The notes under the pieces are model-generated. The model was not told the origin of the DNA. It ran no database searches and was given only the letters and a program-made list of their open reading frames with translations. The position numbers and the translations under genes are program-made. A stretch of 64,000 nt of DNA, taken from contig JAUTDX010007107.1 of the NCBI GenBank assembly GCA_030844895.1, forward strand, positions 1 through 64,000, given 5' to 3'. This DNA is from Ambrosia x helenae (taxonomy: Eukaryota; Streptophyta; Magnoliopsida; Asterales; Asteraceae). Below are positions 1 to 11,085 of this stretch, in pieces. Position 1 is the stretch's first letter. Every line of letters begins with the position of its first letter.

Positions 1-83
1 GTTTATTGTGATCGTTGGTTTGGATCCTGGTTTGTCATGCGCCTCGCGGTAAAACTCCGCAAGTGGATTTTGAGGGTGTGACA
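1..83 (+). mobile_element. 3' end of a family A gypsy LTR, plus orientation
   Basis: This stretch matches the reverse complement of 4983-5065 at 81 of 83 bases by hand alignment and ends exactly at the LTR terminus TGTGACA. It is therefore the 3' end of a second LTR of the family that flanks the gypsy element to the right, in the opposite orientation. The rest of this LTR and its element lie left of the window. It abuts a 5S-like segment at base 84, so it looks like an insertion into that segment. Confidence 0.75.
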
Positions 84-200
84 GTGACCTCCTGGGAAGT
101 CTCCACCGGGCGACCAAAAACAAATCCCGTGAGCTCTGGATGGGCAAACCATCGGGGCAAAAGCGGACAATATTGGTGGTGAGAGGGGCCGGATGTTACA
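84..200 (+). mobile_element. Cassandra-type TRIM LTR fragment with 5S rRNA-like sequence
   Basis: The run TGACCTCCTGGGAAGTC at 85-101 matches the 3' part of plant 5S rRNA. The segment then runs to GGATGTTACA at 191-200, the typical LTR end of Cassandra-like terminal-repeat elements, which carry 5S sequence in their LTRs. The text between, including a GCGGACAATATTGG block, also resembles these LTRs as I remember them. Only the 3' part of one LTR is present, cut on the left by the family A LTR. On the right it breaks directly into the integrase coding sequence, so it inserted into the older gypsy element. Confidence 0.6.
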
Positions 201-1307
201 GATATGCCACCGGTCTAATCCGTTCCAGGATCGTAAATGGGCCGACATACCACGGATGAGTTTGCCACGCTTCCCAAAGCGTATGACGCCCTTCCACGGT
301 GAAACTTTCAGAAGTACTTTGTCATCAACTTGGAATTCCAATGGTTTGCGACGCTGATCGGCATAACTCTTTTGCCGGTCCCGTGCGCCGCCAATCGGTT
401 GCGAATCTGTACGATCTTTTCCGAAGTTTCGTACACTAGCTCAGGCCCAGTGAGTTGACTCTCACCCACTTCAGCCCAACAAAGAGGAGAACGGCATTTC
501 CGCCCGTACAGTGCCTCGAACGGAGAAGCCTTGATGCTTGTGTGATAACTGTTGTTGTACGAGGAATTCTACTAACGGTAGATGAGCTTCCCAACCCTTG
601 CCAAAATCGATTACACATGCCCGCAACATGTCTTCCAAAGTTTGAATCGTGCGCTCACTCTGACCGTCAGTCTGTGGGTGATAAGCTGTACTCATGTCTA
701 GTTGAGTACCCAAAGCCTTGTGTAAAGACTTCCAGAAATGCGAAGTAAAGTGGGAATCACGATCCGAGATAATAGAAACTGACACCCCGTGCTTAGAAAC
801 AACTTCCTTCAGATAAAGACGAGCCAAACGATCCATGGTGTCGGTCTCCTTGATAGCAAGAAAATAGGCTGATTTCGTCAACCGATCGACAATCACCCAT
901 ATCTTGTCATTCCCGCTTGGTGACTTAGGCAGTTGTGTGACAAAGTCCATAGTAATCCGTTCCCATTTCCACTCCGGAATTTCGGGTTGTTGCAAGAGAC
1001 CCGACGGATTCTGGTATTCCACCTTGACCTTAGCACAGGTCAAGCACTTACTCACGTATGAGGCTATATCCGACCTCATGTTTGGCCACCAGTACAGCAC
1101 CTTCAGATCTTGGTACATCTTATCCGAACCAGGGTGAATAGAATACCGGGACTTATGAGCCTCATCTAAGACAAGCTCCCGAAGTCCCCCGAATAAAGGA
1201 ACCCATATGCGTTCTGCAAAATAGTGCAAGCCATCCGGCCTTTTCTCGAGGTGCTTGTCGGCACCGTGCATGGTTTCAGCTTTAAGGTTTTCCTCCTTCA
1301 AAGCTTC
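201..1307 (-). pseudogene. Gypsy integrase, frameshifted and 3'-truncated
   Basis: Integrase inserts the cDNA into the host genome. The zinc-binding HHCC region reads H-K-S-R-Y-S-I-H followed by KCLTCAKVK (about 1155-1025). Catalytic acidic residues are visible as TMDFVTQLP, ISDRDSHF and DGQSERTIQ. It follows the RNase H frame after a TAA codon at 1308-1310. Near 567 the frame slips by one base, and the C-terminal part is read in another frame. At about 255 a further slip leaves the conserved YVGPF motif out of the VLLKVSPWKGVIRFG frame. The coding sequence ends at the Cassandra junction, so the C-terminal tail is absent. Confidence 0.85.
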
Positions 1308-2755
1308 TTACTGGGCAGAACGGAGTTGGTCAGGTAGAGAGGAATGTATGGTGAGCTGCAACGCTCGCACGCGACGAGGATTAACCGTGTCCTTCCTGCT
1401 CAAGGCGTCTGCTACCACATTCGCCTTGCCAGGATGGTACTTAATAGCGCAATCATAGTCGTTCAGGAGTTCAATCCAACGACGTTGTCGTATGTTCAAA
1501 TGTTGTTGGTCGAAAATATGTTGAAGACTCTTGTGATCGGTGTAGATCGTGCATTTGGTACCGTACAAGTAATGTCTCCAAATTTTCAACGCGAATACCA
1601 CTGCACCCAACTCCAAGTCATGGGTGGTGTAGTTCTTCTCGTGCACCTTGAGTTGACGAGAAGCATACGCAATCACTTTCTCGCGTTGCATCAGCACGCA
1701 ACCGAGACCATGTATAGAGGCGTCACAGTAAACAACGAAATCGTCAGGGCCATCAGGCAAGGACAAAATAGGAGCGGAACAAAGCTTAGACTTTAGTTCC
1801 TCAAACGCTGACTCTTGTGGTTCGCCCCAGGCGAACTTCTTATCTTTCTGTGTGAGAGTGGTGAGGGGTTGAGCAATCTTCGAGAACCCCTGAATGAAAC
1901 GACGATAGTAACCCGCAAGGCCTAGGAATTGCCGCACCTCAGTTGGCGTCTTTGGTGCTTCCCAGTCCTTAATCGCTTCGATCTTAGCTGGATCGACATG
2001 AATTCCCAGTTCATTTACCACATGTCCTAGGAATTGGACTTCTCGTAGCCAAAAGTCACATTTCGAGAACTTAGCATAAAGTTGTTCCCGTCGCAACAGT
2101 TCCAAAACTAAACGTAGATGTTCCTCGTGTTCGGTCTTGTTCTTGGAGTAGATCAGGATGTCATCAATAAACACGATGACGAACTTGTCAAGATACGGTT
2201 TGCAAACGCGATTCATCAAATCCATGAAAACGCTGGTGCGTTAGTAAGACCGAAGGGCATGACCAAGAACTCGTAATGGCCATAGCGTGTACGAAAAGCA
2301 GTCTTTGCAACGTCAGCCTCCCTGACGCGCAGCTGGTGATAACCGGACCTCAAGTCAATCTTGGAATAGTAACTAGAACCCTGGAGCTGGTCGAATAGAT
2401 CATCAATACGTGGAAGAGGATAACGGTTCTTGATGGTCACCTTGTTCAACTCTATGTAATCTACACACAATCGAAAACTCCCATCCTTCTTCTTAACGAA
2501 CAGAATCGGGGCTCCCCAAGGAGAAGAACTCGGTCTGATGAAACCCTTGTCCAAGAGTTCCTGTAACTGACTAGACAACTCTTGCATCTCAGGAGGTGCA
2601 AGACGGTAGGGGGCCCGGAGCAATAGGAGCAGCTCCCGGTACGAGGTCAATACCGAACTCAACCTGACGATGGGGAGGAAGACCAGGTAAATCATCGGGA
2701 AACACATCAGGAAACTCGCGTACAACCGGAATATCGTCGATCTTCTTCTCATCAC
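1308..2755 (-). pseudogene. Gypsy reverse transcriptase and RNase H, frameshifted
   Basis: This segment copies RNA into DNA and degrades the RNA template. The N-terminal half (2755-2216) has the fingers and palm, including LCVDYIELNKVTIKNRYPLP and MPFGLTNAPA. A one-base slip near 2225 moves the frame, after which the catalytic FIDDILIYSK follows and then RNase H with CDASIHGLG, TDHKSL and ANVVADALSRK. A TAA codon at 1308-1310 separates it from integrase in the same frame. The join to the upstream gag-protease frame near 2620 is also shifted. The family is clear; the copy cannot encode a full polyprotein. Confidence 0.88.
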
Positions 2756-4425
2756 CAGAGGTAACAGATAAAAGTGCCAAAACGGCTGGATAACCCTTTC
2801 GAAGACACCTAAGGGCTTTCATACTGGAAATGAGGTTCAGCGGAGCACCGCCCTTGATACCGTACACAGAAAGGAATTCTCCATCAGGAAGGGGAATCCG
2901 AATGATCTTATCATAACAGATAATCTCAGCGCGATACAGGGACAACCAGTCCATGCCTACCACAACGTCAAAGCTACCCAAGGACACTGGCATAAGGTCG
3001 ATGGGAAAAGATAAACCCGACAACTCTAGTTGGCACTCCCGAAGGATGCAAGTAGCTTCAATCTTCTTACCGTCAGCCAACTCAACAACATACTTAGCCT
3101 CTAATGGTACGGGCACTACACCTAGCAGTCGACTAACTTCCATAGATACAAAACTTTTATCGGCACCAGAATCAAATAAAACGCTAACAGAGCGATTATT
3201 GAGAAGGAATGTACCGGTAACTGTGTCAGGATCCTGTCTAGCCTCAGCGGCTCCAATGACGAAGGCGCGTGCGTTCCTGCCACCGCCCCCGTTGTTCCCA
3301 TTTCCGTTGTTCCCGCCCTGCTTCAGTTTTGGGCAATCCTTCTTGTAATGACCGGTCTCACCACAATTGTAACATCCTTGTCTTCTCGTAGTCCCTTGAG
3401 TAGTCGGAGCTGAGTTAGTAGTCGGAGCCTGGGTCGATGGAAGTGTAACCCGACAATCTTTAGCATAATGCCCTGTTCGTTGGCAGCGATGACAACGGTT
3501 ACTGTCGCAGTTCCCTTGATGATGACGTCCACACTTGTTACATTTGGGCAGTTTCCCCGCATAACCACCCTGCTTGTTACCCGAAGAAGAAGAACCCCCA
3601 TTATCAAACCTCTTACCCTGCTGTGTTGGCCCAGATCCTTTCCCGTCATTTTCCCACTTGCGCTTGTTGTTCTCTGGGGCCTTAACAGTCGAACCCTTCG
3701 CAGGCAAAATACCCTCATTCACCTTCAAGTTGGTCATCCTATGAGCCGATCGGACTACCTCTGCGTATGTAGGATGATTTCCCGCAGCCACCAACCCTGC
3801 GATTTCTGGTACTAACCCCGAGACATAATGCTCAATCCTCCTGTACTCTGGCACATGCAGATCAGGACACAGCACTGCCAACTCGTTACGCCTCACAGTA
3901 TACTTCTCAATTTCAGACCCAGTCATCTTGAGGTTCCACGCCTCGTGCTCTAGCTTCTGCACTTCTTCCCTCGGACAGTATTCACGCTTCAGCAGCTGCA
4001 CAAAATTCTCCCAAGGCATAGCATACGCCTCCCCAATGCCCATATTCTGGGTGATGTTGTTCCACCAGGTCAAAGCAACATCCTGGAACAACGCAGCCGC
4101 ATACTTGACACGATCCTCTGGGAGACAGTTACACATCAGGAACACTGACTCCACCTTCTCCAACCACCTGAGCAAGCTCACCGCACCCTCAGTGCCAGAG
4201 AATTCTTGAGGCTTGCAGTCCCGAAACATCTTGTAGGTACACATGGGTGGGGGTGGGTTAACAGGACCACCACCACCGTTGTGCCCTAACTGAAAGGCAG
4301 CTTGGAGCAAGTTGTTCAGATCATCCTGCGATAGGTTTAATACCTCCACGACCACCAGCACCACCGCGACCACCACCACGTCCACCATTGCGACCACATC
4401 CACGTCCTCCTCGTACTCCAGACAT
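2589..4425 (-). pseudogene. Gypsy gag and aspartic protease, frameshifted near the start
   Basis: The natural start is the ATG at 4425, opening a Gly/Arg-rich N-terminus. A one-base slip near 4335 moves into the long frame that runs to 2589. Gag core follows (SLLRWLEKVESVFLM, ALTWWNN, FVQLLKREYCP). Three cysteine clusters come next: CNKCGRHHQGNC, CHRCQRTGHYAKDC and CYNCGETGHYKKDC; the last two are canonical CCHC knuckles that bind RNA. The protease has the catalytic LFDSGADKSF near 3173 and VVGMDWL. The frame then enters the reverse transcriptase linker and is lost at about 2600. Confidence 0.85.
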
Positions 4426-4966
4426 GATTCTGGCAGAAAGAGCGAGAAAATTTAGTTTCGCAGATAAAGATAACCACTAATGTTCACAAGATCAAAGCTA
4501 GATCCAATCCAGGACTATCCCTTCAAACCCAGAGCTCACCAGGGCTTCCATGCATTTCGGTTTATGATTTTGTGTGCACCCAAAATGATAAACCGCTCTA
4601 CATGGTCCTCCAAGTGTTCTCCTAGTTCAAAGTTCAAATCACCGAACATAGACTCTTAGCTATACACCGTAATAGTACGGTAGTTTATGGCAAGTGTTTC
4701 TATTAGAGTAGGAAAGGGAGATGTCCGAGCCTTGGACAAATCTCAAGAGTACACGATTCACTCCAATATACTACACCGCCTAGAAAGTACGTAGCCCGAC
4801 CTAAGATAGAACGGATGATGTAACGTAGAAAGACCAAATGATTTAGAGACACCCCGACAAGACCATACGTAAATCACCATAATGTTTAGTACCATGTGAT
4901 CGTCTAGTGTGTGCGACTCGGCTATAGACTAGACTCTACATGCAGTCCTAGTTCACTATAACCATT

Positions 4967-4979
4967 GGCTCTGATGCCA
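4967..4979 (-). other. Primer binding site, tRNA-Met type
   Basis: On the minus strand this reads TGGCATCAGAGCC, one base from the usual plant tRNA-iMet site, a few bases inside the LTR end at 4983. It fixes the element's orientation and the LTR boundary. Confidence 0.8.
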
Positions 4980-4982
4980 ATC

Positions 4983-7668
4983 TGTCACACCCTCAAAATC
5001 CACCTGCGGAGTTTTACCACGAGGCGCATGACAAACCAGGATCCAAACCAACGATCACAATAAACAAGTCTAAATGAATATAATGCAATTTCAAAACATA
5101 GTTTAAAATTCCCGTTTACAGCGGAAGCTTATTCAAAACAGTATCTCAATAGTAAACCAATTGTTCAACATATGAAAACCATGCGACACTAACTAGACGC
5201 CGTGCAGACGCGTGCGCCCTAGTTCCATTGTGCTACCTTAGCGACCTGAGAAAACATGTAAAAGTTTACGTCAGCACAAAAATGCTGGTGAGTTTACAGG
5301 TTTTGTATCCAAGTACCAAGTCCACCTGTCCATACTATAACAAATCGAAAAACCAGTGTACGCTAGCTAGGCGTATGTTTTGTTACTACCACGATTGGAA
5401 AACCATTACTAACTCGAATACCAGATGTTGTGCCCGAAAAGTAAACCAGTTGTTCCTGTTGTTCCTGTTTGAGACAATATGCACTCGCCCGGCCCTCCAA
5501 GCCGACGAGCGGGGTTGGTCACTCCCAATAGCGCTATTCACATTTCCCCGTTGTGCAAACCCGCACATTCATGGTTCCCCCCGGGACTTCCAAAGATCGT
5601 GTAGTACACAATAGAAACCCATAGTAAGACAGTAGTTACCACATAATCGTTTTAACACACGTTTTCTCCCCCGAAAATATGAAACCAGTTTAAAACAGGG
5701 GCCGTAAACTCACCTTAACGTGCAAGCAAAGAATCCGAACAACAAGCAATATATGCTACCGACACCCTAATAACAGTGTCGCTCAGTGAGTATAGGCGTA
5801 ATATCATTACCCATATAACTCGTTTGTCCAAGGCGTTTTAAATGTTCAAAAGTGTGTATGCGATGCCTAGTGATTCTACATGCAATAGTAAACCCTACGG
5901 ACCCGTTGGTGAATACGTTGGTTACAATTAGTTTCTACATTCCGTATGTGTCTCAGACAAGTGTACTTCAGTTACATGTCAATTCCATACCACCTAAGAC
6001 CTCAATTAATCACAGAAGCACATAATACACAATCTGTGTTTTCAGGACAGATTGTGCGCCATCAAAACGAATTTATTGAAAATAGCAATTCAGTGAGTTA
6101 ACCTCCCAAATTTTTACTGAATTTTCTTTGGGATTCACTCGACAATACCAATTTTTGTTTTGTCTTCATTCCAAACACAAAAATTATGAAAATTCGTACA
6201 ACACAGCTATGTCCAGAAAATCTCCTCAACAGGTCAGTTTAGTAGGAAAATTCTTAAAAATTGTGTATTCATCCAAACGAGATGAATCCACTTGGAAACG
6301 CTCTATTTTTCCAGTATTGACCTACTGGAAAATTTTTATAATCTAATTCCTTGTAAATCTCAAGTTATGACCATTTAAAGTTAGCCCAGTTTACAAATCC
6401 GAAAATCTGATATGACCCCTAATCAATTAAAATTCCAAAAACGACTCAAACGATGTCCAAATTCGATGGTTTTGCCCATTATGAAAAGCTAAGACCTTGT
6501 ACGTTACAATCATGCAAAGAATCGATCAAACCAATTATTTTCAAGCCACGAAACAGACCTACAAGTCGACATTCAGAATCTGTCCAGATTCTAATCGTGC
6601 AATATTATCAATTATATCAAACCCTAGTTGCATATTATCAATCAATAACACCTAATAATCATCATACAACTTTCCTAATACCTATTCCCATCAGATCCTA
6701 TTATCAAACATGTCAAGATCAAAGCTTTTAGGATCAAAACACCAATAACTTGCGCAACAAGCATCCTATGATGTTACTACGCGTTTATTAATAGGTTTAA
6801 TCCGTTTAATCTTCAAAAAGACTCATGTTTTAATGTTTATTAAACCCATTCAGACCTGGACAAACTTGTTATATGATTTTTACAATAAAACATAAAGTAA
6901 AAAGCGTAAGAAATCATGAGTTATACCCTTAGCTCTTCAAATCAATCAATCGCGCGCCTTGGAGCCTCCCAATTGATGATCTTGAGCCTTAGCAGGAGTT
7001 TTTGGAGTGAAATATTCGTGTGGGGCAGTAAGGGGGGCGATTAGGGTTGAGTATGAGGGCTGCATGGGGGTTAAGGATGCTTAAATACGAGTTTGAGGCG
7101 GTTTAAACCCGTCAGATAGGTTCGAGCGGCCGCTCGGAGCCTGTGAGCGGCCGCTCACAGGTCCGGGGCGCGCGTTTTTGCTTCGTTTAGCCTCCCGACG
7201 CGTTATCCATCGACGTTTTCGTTATTTCGGACCGTAACAAGTGTAACCCCATGCGTTAAGACCCTAATCAACCCCACGCTCCACTTTTAATAATTTTATT
7301 AACGTGTTCGGTTTAGGTTCACATAATCACGTATGGTTTTCACATAAGTTTGTCAGATATCACCGAGACACATAAGTTTGTTATTCACCAACGTCCGAGG
7401 TTCACTAATCATGAAATCACATGTTAACTCACACAAGGAGTCAGAACCCGACCCGCACAAGGAGTCAAAGCATCTCATAACCCGAGATGTGAAAGTAGTC
7501 CCAAACCGGACTAGAAAACGTTTTGTAAGTTGTCTCAAACCCGAGATAATGCTCGTATGTCCTATCTAGCTATCTAGATAACCCTCGTTAAGTATAATAT
7601 ACGCGTGACTCGCTAAGGTAGACTTTAATCTAGACAACGTTGTTAACCAGAATTTGTCGGGTGTCACA
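4983..7668 (-). repeat. 5' LTR of the family A gypsy element
   Basis: Minus-strand reading begins TGTGACACCCGAC at 7668 and ends GGGTGTGACA at 4983, giving 2686 bp with matching terminal TGTGACA. It contains the transcription start and promoter of the element, though I cannot place them. Two adjacent perfect GC-rich palindromes sit at 7123-7160. Another copy of this family starts at 16143 and shares long collinear stretches, for example the block with TTAGCGACCTGAGAAAACAT. Confidence 0.85.
7123..7160. repeat. Two adjacent perfect palindromes in the family A LTR
   Basis: CGAGCGGCCGCTCG (7123-7136) and CTGTGAGCGGCCGCTCACAG (7141-7160) are both perfect palindromes sharing the core GAGCGGCCGCTC. 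Their centres are 21 bp apart. Function unknown. Confidence 0.9.
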
Positions 7669-8052
7669 GTTTCTCATATGGGGTTTGGAGCATGATATGC
7701 AAATGGTGCAAATTGGACCCGTTTTTTGCTTACGACTTTGATGACCTTTTGATGCTTTATAATAACGTTCTTGCCGGGAAATGGAGGAAAAAGATTGTTC
7801 GAGGTATAGTGATGATTACGGCTTGGGCTATATGGAAGTCGAGGAATTTTAAGATCTTTCATGGCAAGGATAGAAAGGTGATGGACGTCGTGTCAGAGGT
7901 AAAGTCTAAGGCGTTTTTATGGTTAAAGTATAGATCGAAATGTAAGGATATTGGTTGGAAAGAAATACCCCTTGTATATGTGTGTTTGAGTTGGCGGTGC
8001 TCGGTTTGAGTGCCTGCCGTTGTTAATGAAAGTAATTGTTCAAAAAAAATAA
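7669..8052 (+). pseudogene. LINE (non-LTR retrotransposon) 3' end, 5'-truncated
   Basis: An open frame runs from the LTR junction to a stop at 8009. Its sequence (AWAIWKSRNFKIFHGK, then VVSEVKSKAFLWLKYRSK) resembles the C-terminus of plant L1-type LINE reverse transcriptases, after the zinc-binding region. The frame stays open upstream of the first Met, right to 7669, so the 5' part was cut at the gypsy LTR border. Downstream an A-rich tail (about 8040-8052) follows, as expected for a LINE 3' end. No catalytic domain remains. A degenerate host copy of such a protein is the alternative. Confidence 0.6.
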
Positions 8053-8257
8053 AATTTCAAGTACATCGTTTGCCTTCAAAATTGATGTAACTTATATATA
8101 ATGTTTTCAAATCGTATACGTTTGTCTTTTGACCCTAATCCAGTTAATTTATTTTGTTGAATCTGATCACACGGTTAATTTAGTCTTTCTACCCATTTAT
8201 TAAAATATTTTAATAAATAAATAAATAAAACAAATTATAAACTTATTAATTTGTATA

Positions 8258-9209
8258 TGAAGAAACAACGGGTATGACGGTGATTAATACTAATCACCGT
8301 GTGGTTAATATCCTTGTTTACTCAAGAACAACCATTTTCCCACACCGGAGGTAGGACCGAAACCGTAAAGTAAAGATGAGTGTATGTGTGTGGTGAAAGT
8401 GAGAACACAAGAATATAAGTGGTTCGGTCGATAATGACCTACGTCCACTGTAAAGAGCCGATTGTTTTATTACTTTGAAGATTACAAAGTGTTACAATGA
8501 GTGTTGCTAATCTAGCTCTCGAGTACAAGTGATGCTTTTCAGATCCTTTGCAAAGGAGATGAAGTATTCTCTTTATAGGAGAGATCATGGGCCAAGTGGG
8601 ATGGCCCACGAAGGTGACATCTGATCTGGGCCCAAAGTCATTGGCCCATGAAATTGGCGAGAAATGAGTGTCCATGCTTGCTGACGTAACGGGCAGTTTG
8701 AGCTGGTCTGCAAAGTGACACGTGGCGCCTTTTGGTTGGGCGCCGGCGGCATGTTGTTCTGGCACAACATGCTTGACTTACCTGCTTGTGCAATACTTTA
8801 GACAACAGCATGGTGGAAGCATGAGAGCAGTCATGTCGTTGTTCACGTCAGTGGTTGTTGGATCACTCTTGACACATGTCACCATTTGGTTGGCGCACAC
8901 TCTGCCCAGATCTGAGTGAATCTTCTTCATTCTTGATCTTCCATACCTCGTACTAAAAGTTGATGCTGGGCGAATATTCCGCGCGTGGTGGTACGCGCGT
9001 AAATTCTCCTGAAGTGCTGATGTGAATGAAGTTATGCCACGCCTGAAGTAACTTCCTGTGCCGAGCTAGGTCCGCGGGCTGTGGCATTGGGCTGAGGATG
9101 AGCGCCATACTTTAGAATCATTGTCTGCGTTGATATGTTCAGCGATTGGCTTGTTGGAAAGTGGGATAGGGATGTTGTCCGCGCGTGGATTAGGCTCCCT
9201 ATCCCTTCA
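8258..9209 (-). mobile_element. Solo LTR of the Tat-lineage family
   Basis: Minus-strand reading starts TGAAGGGATAGGG at 9209 and ends GTTTCTTCA at 8258 (952 bp). Both ends match the LTR of the Tat element at 17583-32429; the ACGTAGGTCATTA region is also shared, while the middle has diverged. A 5-bp target duplication GTATA flanks it (8253-8257 and 9210-9214). No internal sequence is present, so it is a solo LTR from recombination. Confidence 0.88.
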
Positions 9210-9767
9210 GTATATTTTAATAATAAAAAATAAGTATTTCTCTCTCACCTTTTTTTGCGTCTCATTCTCTCTATACTACACCCACACACACACATACTTA
9301 CCACCGCGCACCCCAAACCACCTACCACCACCCGCCCTTTCTCTCTCAGTACCACCGACACCGGCCGCCAGCCACTACTAGGGGTGTTCACAGACTAGAT
9401 TTCATGGTATTTAGGCTAAACCATGAACCAAAGCGTTAGAAACGATTTTCGATATTTGTAAACCGAAACCAAATCATATAACTCTTAAATCGAATCAAAC
9501 CAAACCAAACTGTTAATAACAATTTAGTTTCAGTTTGGTTTCACGGTTGAAGCTATGTTTGGGCTCCTTGAGGCTTTATACAAAACGTCCAAACTTATGG
9601 ATGAATCGTTTACTCGATACCTTACAATGATATTAGATAAGATGGTGGCAGAATGAGAACGGCTATATAGTAAAGGTGATGATGGTCAACAATTATGGAC
9701 TCTGGAAAGAGGGTTCAGCGGCAGGCAGGATTTCTATGGTCTTTAGATCCGACAGTGGTTGTCGTGA

Positions 9768-9817
<50 letters not shown>

Positions 9818-10495
9818 TTTAACCTTTTGTGTTTAAATTGTTTTTTAATAACATGGTGGGGTTTCTAAGTTATTTGCACAATAGTCCATAGAAAGGTAAA
9901 ATGACAAAAAATGCTCTCTTGTGCAAAGCATGTGACAAAATTTAAAAAAAAAAAAATATGTGGGTTAAGGCCAATGAATAAACCGTGTAAGATTTGAAAA
10001 CATAAAGTACAAATCTTATCAATTTTTAGGCAAAATACATACGTTGAAATTTGATGTATACATAAAGGAAAATTTTGTAATTTAGTAAAAAATAAAAACA
10101 ATCTAAAAAGTAGAACTCTTAATCTTAACGAGTAACGGTAATCAACAAAGCACAAAAACGTTTAGGTCATTAAGTAATACTTAATTGCCCATGTCTTTTG
10201 GCATAGTAGCACAAGCCTTTATCTACATGAAAGTGGTGTGTGTTCAAGTTGCACATATATGTGTATTTTGTGAGTGCAATTTGATTAAGATTGTGTGTGT
10301 GCGCGCGCGCACGCATGTGTGCGTGTATGTTTGTTGTTAAAAAATGATTAATTATTTTATTAGATATAAAACAAGTTAAAAATCCATCATTAACGTATGT
10401 AATGTGTTTTTTAAGTAACTAGGATCATTTACTGTAGAATATTTATCTCTATCTCTATAATTAACTAAACATTATACTTCTTTTAGCGTATTCAC
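9210..10495. other. AT-rich intergenic stretch with simple repeats and a hAT-like end
   Basis: At 9379 the sequence TAGGGGTGTTCA resembles the left end of the hAT elements seen elsewhere in the window, followed by AACC-rich text to about 9560; no matching right end was found. A TA run spans 9771-9813 and a GT/GC run 10291-10328. I see no gene here. Confidence 0.4.
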
Positions 10496-11085
10496 ATTAG
10501 CACTTCTATGCACTTCTATATTATTCTCTATAATTTAACTACAAACCACATATTTTTCAAAATTTTGTTTATATTTTAAAAATTCTAACATCTCATTCTT
10601 CATTTTTTAACTCTACTTATTCACCAAGAATTATTTTATTACTATTTTTCTTGATTTTGTACACTCACAATATGTAGTTTATAAATAAATAGTAACCTAT
10701 CAAATGTAGAGATTGAATTTGTTGTCTACTTTAAATTTTAAGATAACGAGTAAATTAGAGAACTTAATGTAGATGTTGAATGAATGAAAACTATATTATG
10801 TCTCTATAACTTTGTGATGAAGAGTGAAATGAAAAAGCTACTCTTGATGCTCTCAGTTTTGTTTAACCTCTTGCGGCTTTTATTTTATCTCTAACTCACT
10901 CACAAACATTTATTTTTTATTATTATTTTATTCTTAAATAAACACTATTTAAAGAATCATCATTCAAGAAAGTATAATTTTAAAGATAGATATGAAGATG
11001 GAGATTTTGATTGATTTAGATGGACCTCTAAACTTTAGACCAGAAGATAAAAAAGAAACCCCAAATGCACACGCTCTAAATAAAA
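10496..11085. mobile_element. Possible degenerate MITE
   Basis: The two ends carry weakly matching inverted termini: AGCGTATTCACATT on the left, and AGCGTGTGCATTTG when the right end is reverse-complemented. The interior is AT-rich with no coding potential. No clear target duplication is visible. Assignment is tentative. Confidence 0.25.

Larger units (their letters stand above)
201..7668 (-). mobile_element. Decayed Ty3/gypsy retrotransposon, family A, probably chromovirus-like
   Basis: In minus-strand order the element shows a 5' LTR (7668-4983), a tRNA-Met-type primer site (4979-4967), an untranslated leader, then gag, protease, reverse transcriptase, RNase H and integrase in the Ty3/gypsy order. 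The integrase C-terminus stops at about 201, where a Cassandra LTR piece intervenes, so the 3' LTR lies beyond the left edge or is lost. At least four frameshifts and one nonsense codon break the polyprotein. The assignment to a Tekay-like chromovirus is an inference from protein style; no chromodomain is visible because the 3' end is missing. Confidence 0.85.

Noticed and set aside
1..5065. Apparent 83-bp terminal inverted repeats flanking the gypsy internal region (1-83 and 4983-5065), as if a foldback element
   Set aside because: The right copy is the end of the element's own LTR next to its primer site; the left copy abuts a Cassandra fragment and is best read as another family A LTR inserted in opposite orientation.
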